Under the pieces are notes generated by a model that was given only the letters and a program-made list of their open reading frames with translations, searched no databases and was not told the origin of the DNA. This document shows positions 58,190 to 64,000 of a stretch of 64,000 nt of DNA, in pieces; the stretch's first letter is position 1; the number at the start of each line of letters is the position of its first letter. Position numbers and translations under genes: made by a program. This stretch comes from Vandiemenella viatica (Eukaryota > Arthropoda > Insecta > Orthoptera > Morabidae): NCBI GenBank assembly GCA_031002005.1, contig JARYHS010013630.1, positions 237,281,539-237,345,538 on the forward strand. The letters run 5' to 3'.

Positions 58190-60515
58190 ATGATCACAAG
58201 AAATACTTTAAATGAAGATTTGTTTAATTTTTTTAATTTTATTTGGCCTTCAGCTATATAGGCTATATATGACCAGTTACTTCATTTATTATACATGATA
58301 AAATGGCAGGTTGCATACTATATTATGTACAGTACATTAAAAATTCGGGTTTACAGGGTACAATATTACATTACAATTTTCATAATGCAAAGTGAGCCCT
58401 GCAATTATAGGATTAGTATGTTACAATTATTAATGCAGTTACTAAGCTTTTATAATTCCAGTTTGGTTCGTCGTAAGAGAGCATACATGAGGTAAAAAGT
58501 TTTGTACTTGACAGCGGCTAACATAATTAAAATATTTGTTGGAAGTTGCTAACCCAGCTGCACCAGATCTTAGTGAAGTTGTCGGACATATCTTTTTATA
58601 GCGGACATAATGAACATATTTAATACTTGCATTCACTCTCCAACTCCGTTTACACTTAATGGTTACACCAGTCCTGAACACACTGATATTCCGCTTTAGT
58701 TGCTTTAATCATATTAAGACCTTGCGCTCCGTACAGTCCGATCGATACCTTTCGCGCCATTACAACTTCCTTCCACTCTCACACACGCAGTGCTGGGAAC
58801 TCACTCTAATCTTACATTGTTAACAACTGTCAAGACCATATACTACCAGCTTTAACATAAAACGTATTACCCATACCAGATACTGAATTACTTAATTACA
58901 GAATATATACAATACATTGCATTTATATATGAGGTTACACATTAATAATTAGTGAAGTATGGAACTCACAATTTTAATCATGTTTCAAAAAAGTAAACTA
59001 ATTGCTCCCTTATTTATCATCAAATGAAGTTCCAACGGAGTGCTATTACGATTGCCCTATTGTAAAAATAGTGTTTCATGAGAATACAAATTTAGGATTC
59101 AAGTTCACTACTTTTAATAACATTGAAACAATTATTTTAGCTCAGTCCAATAGATTTAAAAATTTTACAAATATATTTTAAACGTCTTATCGGTTCTATC
59201 TTTGCTCCGTTACAGAAAAAAGATTTCAAACCCGCCAAGTTAAAGCATCCTGCTGAGATACTTCGTTTTAATATTATGTAATACCAACAACGGAATTTTA
59301 ATAGGCAGCTAGTTTATATTATAGTTTAAACTTGAACTCCACTTGTGTAACTGTCAATTAACCATTAATTTTAGGAGTACTTGAAGATATTTTTTTTTCA
59401 ATTTGTCTCAATTTGTTATTAAAATTATCAAATAATTTTTAAAATAACTTGGAGAGCTGGATGCAGCATTACGTATAAGATAATAATCACAACAAATAGC
59501 AAAAATCTATGAAGTGCTAGTCACTCTCATACGCTGAAGTTTCAGTATCCAGATTGTCTATTAATTTGAATACGCTATTTCTTTTTATTTTTAGAAAAGA
59601 CACCTTTTTCAAAGTTCAGTAATAAGAGATTATTGAATACAGTTTACGGTTCTTTAAAAATAATCTTCTGAATGTTACACATAAAAAGTTGTTGAAACAA
59701 TTTAGTGTGTTCTAGATGAAAAAATCCGGTATTTTCATCACATATTTGTTATGCGATTTACAAAATTCTCTGTCAAGTGAGATATATATGATTTATTCCT
59801 GTGGGAAAAAAGCTATTAAAAATTTAAATTTTGATTAAAAAATACCCATTTTTTTGAGAAAAAATGTTATTTACAAATTTACAGTAAACTTTAGGAGACT
59901 GCTTATCATACTATATTACGAAAGAATTTCCAGATCAGTAGTTTCGGAAATAAATTTGGGGAGGAGAAATAGTGATTCCGCGTTTTTTTTTCCGCCAAAA
60001 CTATTACTAATCTCTGAAGAAAGGAAAGAGTACAAAACATTCTCTGGGTCAGCTGGCTGATATCTTTAATTCGATACCCATGAATATTATCTGAAATATA
60101 TCCTCCCCCCCCCCCCGCCAACTACCTTAACAACTTCCCATAACGCCCATATTTACTTTCATACCAATCATTTTTCAAAATTTTACTTTGTAACCGTATT
60201 TTAGGTGGCAAGAACTGAAATAGTGTACATCTAAAAATATCTGAGTCATAGATCGTTGAAATTATGAGGTTGTGATAGATGGTTAGACAGACGAACAATT
60301 GAGTAATTTCGTAAGGGTTGCGGCTTTCATACAGAAGATACGAACCCGTAAAAATTAACAATATATGCATCTCCGATTTTGGCATGTTACTTTAGGGGTA
60401 ATAGTCCCTGCTCGCGGAATGAAACACTAGTTACCAGGAAATTACAAGCTGTTTCAACCAAAAAATGATAATCTCCTTAAAAGCAAAGTAATCTAAGCCA
60501 CCGTGTTGAGTAATG
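58190..60515. other. Long AT-rich stretch
   Basis: It contains a 12-nt C run (60,105-60,116) and short unrecognised frames. No repeat was identified. Confidence 0.42.
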
Positions 60516-60519
60516 AACA

Positions 60520-60830
60520 CTGCATAGTGAGTGCCCTTTGACCGGCCTCCTTCTGCAGAGCATAAAGCCACCTCGGCATTCCATTATAATCCGTTTCCCC
60601 GTAGCGACAGCACACGCCGCGCAGGTTATAGAAGTCAAAGTTCGGTGTCCGTCCTTAGCCTCGTGCCCTCCGCTTGCTCTCTCCGACTTGTGTCGCGCTG
60701 TCCAGCGAGTAGTAATCAAGTAATGGACGAGTGGGGCGAGTCGGGTCTGGGACACACCTGGGCCCCAGGCTCCTCGGGACCACCTAAGGAGACTGCAGTA
60801 AAAGGAATTAAACGTTACGCATTCCTACCG
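60520..60830. promoter_or_regulatory. GC-rich island 19, candidate regulatory element
   Basis: AGTAATCAAGTAATGGA at 60,711-60,727 nearly matches the motif in island 18. GAAGTCAAAGTTCGG (nuclear-receptor-like half site) lies at 60,630-60,644. CpG-rich. Frames of 113 codons (plus) and 92 codons (minus) conflict and resemble nothing known. Confidence 0.42.
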
Positions 60831-60839
60831 GGAGTCAAC

Positions 60840-61190
60840 CATAGATGCTGTCAGCACTTTACAAACTCTTAAATTTCTATTCTTTTTTCAATCACACGAG
60901 ATTGACATGCATTTTCAATGTGGTAATTACCGTTACCCAGTCTCGGGCGTCTAACTTGAAATCTCGGCTAAATAAAGCAAATACCTACTACACAAAAATA
61001 CAGTACTTCGGTCCCCGTCTCCTCATTCGTATTGAAAGTGATTTTGATATTAGGCTGATTTCTAACAGCGAAAATATAGCGGTTTATCTGTTCTCATAAT
61101 AAAACTGCAATCGGGAAAATGTCTGTACATCTAAAAAAATGAGCTATGGCTGCTATTAATAAGCTACAGAGAAGAAACAACTTTTTTTTT
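60840..61190. other. Unannotated DNA
   Basis: Nothing was recognised. Confidence 0.45.
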
Positions 61191-61194
61191 TAAT

Positions 61195-61877
61195 GTGTCT
61201 ATCTGTCTGCGATTGAATGAACGAGATTTATGCAAACATACTGGTGATTTTGACAGGGTTTCGTGCAATATACAGCCCATGTTCTCGTGGATAAAGTAAG
61301 GTACGTTTAATTTAGACGTGACGTCAAAAAAATGAGATACTAAAAAATTAGAGCCAGTTTTTCGTTAAATGCGATTCACACAAAAGCTAATGCTCGGATT
61401 TTGGTTGGGTTGCTTTTAATGTGCAACGCACGGTCTCTCCGGTAAAATAAGGTATGTTTTATTTTGATGTGATGTTGAAAAGCTGAGTTTTTTTTTAATA
61501 AGACGTTTTAGCTTCCGTTTAACGCAATTAATTCAAAAACTACTACTCAAATTTCGATTGGGTTTTGTTTAAGATACAGCTCATGGTTCCACGGATAAAA
61601 CGGGGTATGTTTCATTTTGATGTGTTGTTGTAAACATGAGAAATTGAAATAAAAGAGTCCACTAATTAGTATCGATATATTTCTTGGAGTCAAAATGTCT
61701 ATCGTGATTTCATTGTACGAGCGGCATAGGAGAAATAATGTAACAGTTTGTATAGATGACTCTTCACGCTAAAAGCATTTGCGTTCAATGAGCGCATGCA
61801 GTTCTTGACCATGTTGGTATAAGAGAGAAGCGGGTACAATAACAGTGCACGCGAACGAAGTTACGGGCAACTGCTAG
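61195..61877 (+). mobile_element. Candidate non-autonomous Helitron-like element with ~150-bp internal repeats
   Basis: Three diverged units (starting near 61,255, 61,407 and 61,560) share GGGTT...TACAGC-like, GGATAAARYRRGGTAYGTTT and TTGATGTGATGTTG-like blocks. The element ends with ACGAAGTTACGGGCAACTGCTAG (positions 61,855-61,877), close to the end style of many arthropod Helitrons: a small AGTT/AACT hairpin and terminal CTAG before a T. The left end was not found. Confidence 0.5.
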
Positions 61878-61879
61878 TT

Positions 61880-63150
61880 TAGTAATGTTTTTTTTATTTA
61901 TTTATTATTATTATCATTCACTGCCTCAACGGCGTAATACAGTCCCGCTACGGTTAGTAGCTTAATCTGTGGATTCAAACCTTACTTACTCAAAACCATT
62001 ATAAAGTAGGGTGTTGTTGAGACCAGTGTACCGAACGCCTTTTTTATGTCAGTCGGATTTGCATGGACCGGCCTTCGAGTATATTAAATTCTAATATTTA
62101 CTTTTGTCAAATCGTTGGATGTTGTGCGGTGCAGCTAGGTGGTATGATGATATTCTGACATCTGGGTTGCCTTTCTCAGAAAGCCGTTACAACTTTATTA
62201 TGGAAGCTAAAATTCAATATAGATTGAACACTGGACATATTTCCCGGAAATACAAGCAAATAAGACATATTCTTGCAGTCTTCTATATGAGATTATTATT
62301 AATTATAAGATCATTATATATTTCTTTATTATAATCAAGTCCATATACAGTTTTCTCCACTGAGCTTTTCTCATGACATGATTAAAAGTTGTGAATTTTT
62401 AAAAAATTGATGTATTCAACTAGTTACATCATATTTGCGAGAAGAAACTATTCAACTCCAGATCAGTCACCACTAGGGAAATTGTAAAATGACAGGATAG
62501 ATATTTCACTGGTAGATATTTCACAAATCGTTCACAAGAGATTTCTATCACAAACATTGCTCTGCAAACGGTAAAGTAAACTTTCTCGTAGAAGCGCTAA
62601 ACATTAATTACAGTAGGAGATCATTTTTAAAACTATTTCTCGTATCAGTTAGTGTAATAAATTATTATCTCCTCTGTATTATTTTAACTTAATTCCCTAT
62701 ACCATGCGACGCTCTATAACAACAGAAATGTAGTACTGAATAATAAAGACATCCTGGTCATGTACTCGAAAAAATTTAACTGACACATATGATTTGTTAG
62801 ATTAGGAAATAAATAACACTTTAACAACTTCCTTCTCAACAAGATATCACGTACCTAATGTAAAGGAATATAATCAACAGAATATAAGCAACCAAAAAAA
62901 CTTTACTCGCACAGACAATGAACGAGCGCGCTGTCAATGTAAGGTCTGTAAATGTAGAAAAATGTATTATGTGGCGTATTTGCTCGGAAGGAAGAATTAA
63001 ATTTCATGTTTTCAAAGCATGTGATTCAGCAGAAAAATGAGAATAAAAATTTAAAAGAATGTATATCTGAAACAATTTCATTTTAAAGCTGATCTGGATT
63101 TGCGTAAAGAAGATTGATCACAACCATTGCATTACGTATTCAGCAAGATA
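61880..63150. other. Unannotated AT-rich DNA
   Basis: Nothing was recognised. Confidence 0.45.
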
Positions 63151-63159
63151 AAGAAATTC

Positions 63160-63720
63160 TTCAAATTCTCCGAAAGCGTAAAATCGGAATTCTTCAACCC
63201 TCTTAATCCAATTGCTGAAGTAATTGTCATTCCCGTCTTTTATTCCGACGGCGTAATGGATTGCCGTAATTGCTCTTTGCAGACAGCAAACAATACAATA
63301 TTCGAATTTCCCTCTTCGATGTTGGTACTGGTGGAGCAGGCCTTAAATTACATTAATAAGACTCTCCGATAATTTATTCCCTCTCTCCACTTGACTGCAG
63401 TATAGAAACTTGGGGCTACAGCGGCGAACCAATGTGTGTCGGGCGACGCGACGTTCAATATTTAATGCTGCCGCTGGCTGATTGACGCGATATAAATATT
63501 GATAGGTGGTCTGATGGAATATAAATCAATAGTGCCATGCCGCTCAGTCCGGGCGCGAAAACACGCGATCGCGAGCGCCTAGGCTGCCTCCACTTTGCTC
63601 CTGTCGACTGCCAGGCAGCACGTGTCATGCGGGAGGCTCGCCTAAGGGGCACAGACATGAAGACGGTTTAATAACACAGCTAAAGCGCCACTCTTCTAAG
63701 TGAAAACTGCTTGGAATTGG
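63160..63720. promoter_or_regulatory. GC-richer island 20, candidate regulatory element
   Basis: The left part holds GTAATTGTCATTCC (63,219-63,232), CGTAATGGATTGCCGTAATTG (63,252-63,272) and TTAAATTACATTAATA. The right part is CpG-rich with GCTGATTGACGCGATATAAAT (63,477-63,497) and ATATTTAATG. Frames of 67 and 81 codons are unrecognised. The rest of the window (63,720-64,000) is AT-rich. Confidence 0.33.
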
Positions 63721-64000
63721 CAAGTGTCCATCCCTCCAGGACGATTAAGAACGTCAAGATTCCTGAAATAGTGGAGACTTGCCAACATTTTTGGAGTAAA
63801 ATCGGAATGTTTGCTATGAGATATTCACGATTTTATACACTCATCTCAACATACTAACCGGACGCTGAAACTTGATAAATTCATGATAAAGAAATTTTAA
63901 TAAAAGAATTATTTGTTGTAGTGCAGAATAGAAACATGAATTAAGTAAACACAGTTTTCGAAGGTAATCGAGGATAAATTAAATGTAACACCTACAGATT

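Noticed and set aside
61255..61640. CRISPR-like array from regularly spaced repeats
   Set aside because: The units are diverged along their whole length, without a constant repeat and unique spacers, and the genome is eukaryotic.

Overview
The window looks like non-coding DNA from the nuclear genome of an insect. It is AT-rich and packed with transposons, and its repeats (RTE-type LINE, mariner and Tc1-like transposons, several tRNA-derived SINE families, Helitron-like repeats) are typical of large polyneopteran genomes such as Orthoptera, stick insects or cockroaches. That placement comes from recognising repeat styles, not from a database search. I found no convincing host protein-coding exon, tRNA gene or rRNA gene. 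The only long protein-coding frames belong to transposable elements.

Layout. Positions 1-3,600 hold a short RTE tail, an internally deleted mariner with intact ends and TA flanks, a large imperfect inverted repeat and a decayed Tc1-like transposase. From 3.6 to 14.6 kb the DNA is AT-rich with SINE copies, Helitron-like tandem units (10.4-11.0 kb) and a second Tc1-like fragment (11.2-11.6 kb). Positions 14.6-17.2 kb hold remnants of two different LINEs, and 26.3-27.3 kb holds a more decayed one. At 25.07-25.50 kb a dimeric SINE sits inside a single target-site duplication. At 31.71-34.98 kb lies an essentially full-length RTE-like LINE whose endonuclease and reverse transcriptase halves are split by one extra A. 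From 35 to 64 kb SINEs predominate. They include one inserted in a second mariner (47.56-48.46 kb) and one carrying a 49-nt A tail (58.0 kb). A Helitron-like end lies at 61.88 kb.

SINE families (my own working labels). A has a tRNA head and a core containing CCGTGGTTCGGATT, with two alternative tails (A1 and A2). B has a tRNA head followed by a CCAGATTTGGGTTCTCCACGG-like core and is the commonest, with about 13 copies. C is a tRNA-headed family of about 350 bp with two copies. D is a short tRNA-headed family with three copies.

Between the repeats lie about 20 GC-richer islands of 130-800 bp. They show no recognisable protein but contain homeodomain-type, Sox-type and E-box-type words. Two islands 3.5 kb apart share the near-identical motif AGTAATCAAG(G)TAATGGA. 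My working inference is that the window is a long intron or intergenic region carrying many regulatory elements, possibly near a developmental gene. Conservation data would be needed to confirm this.
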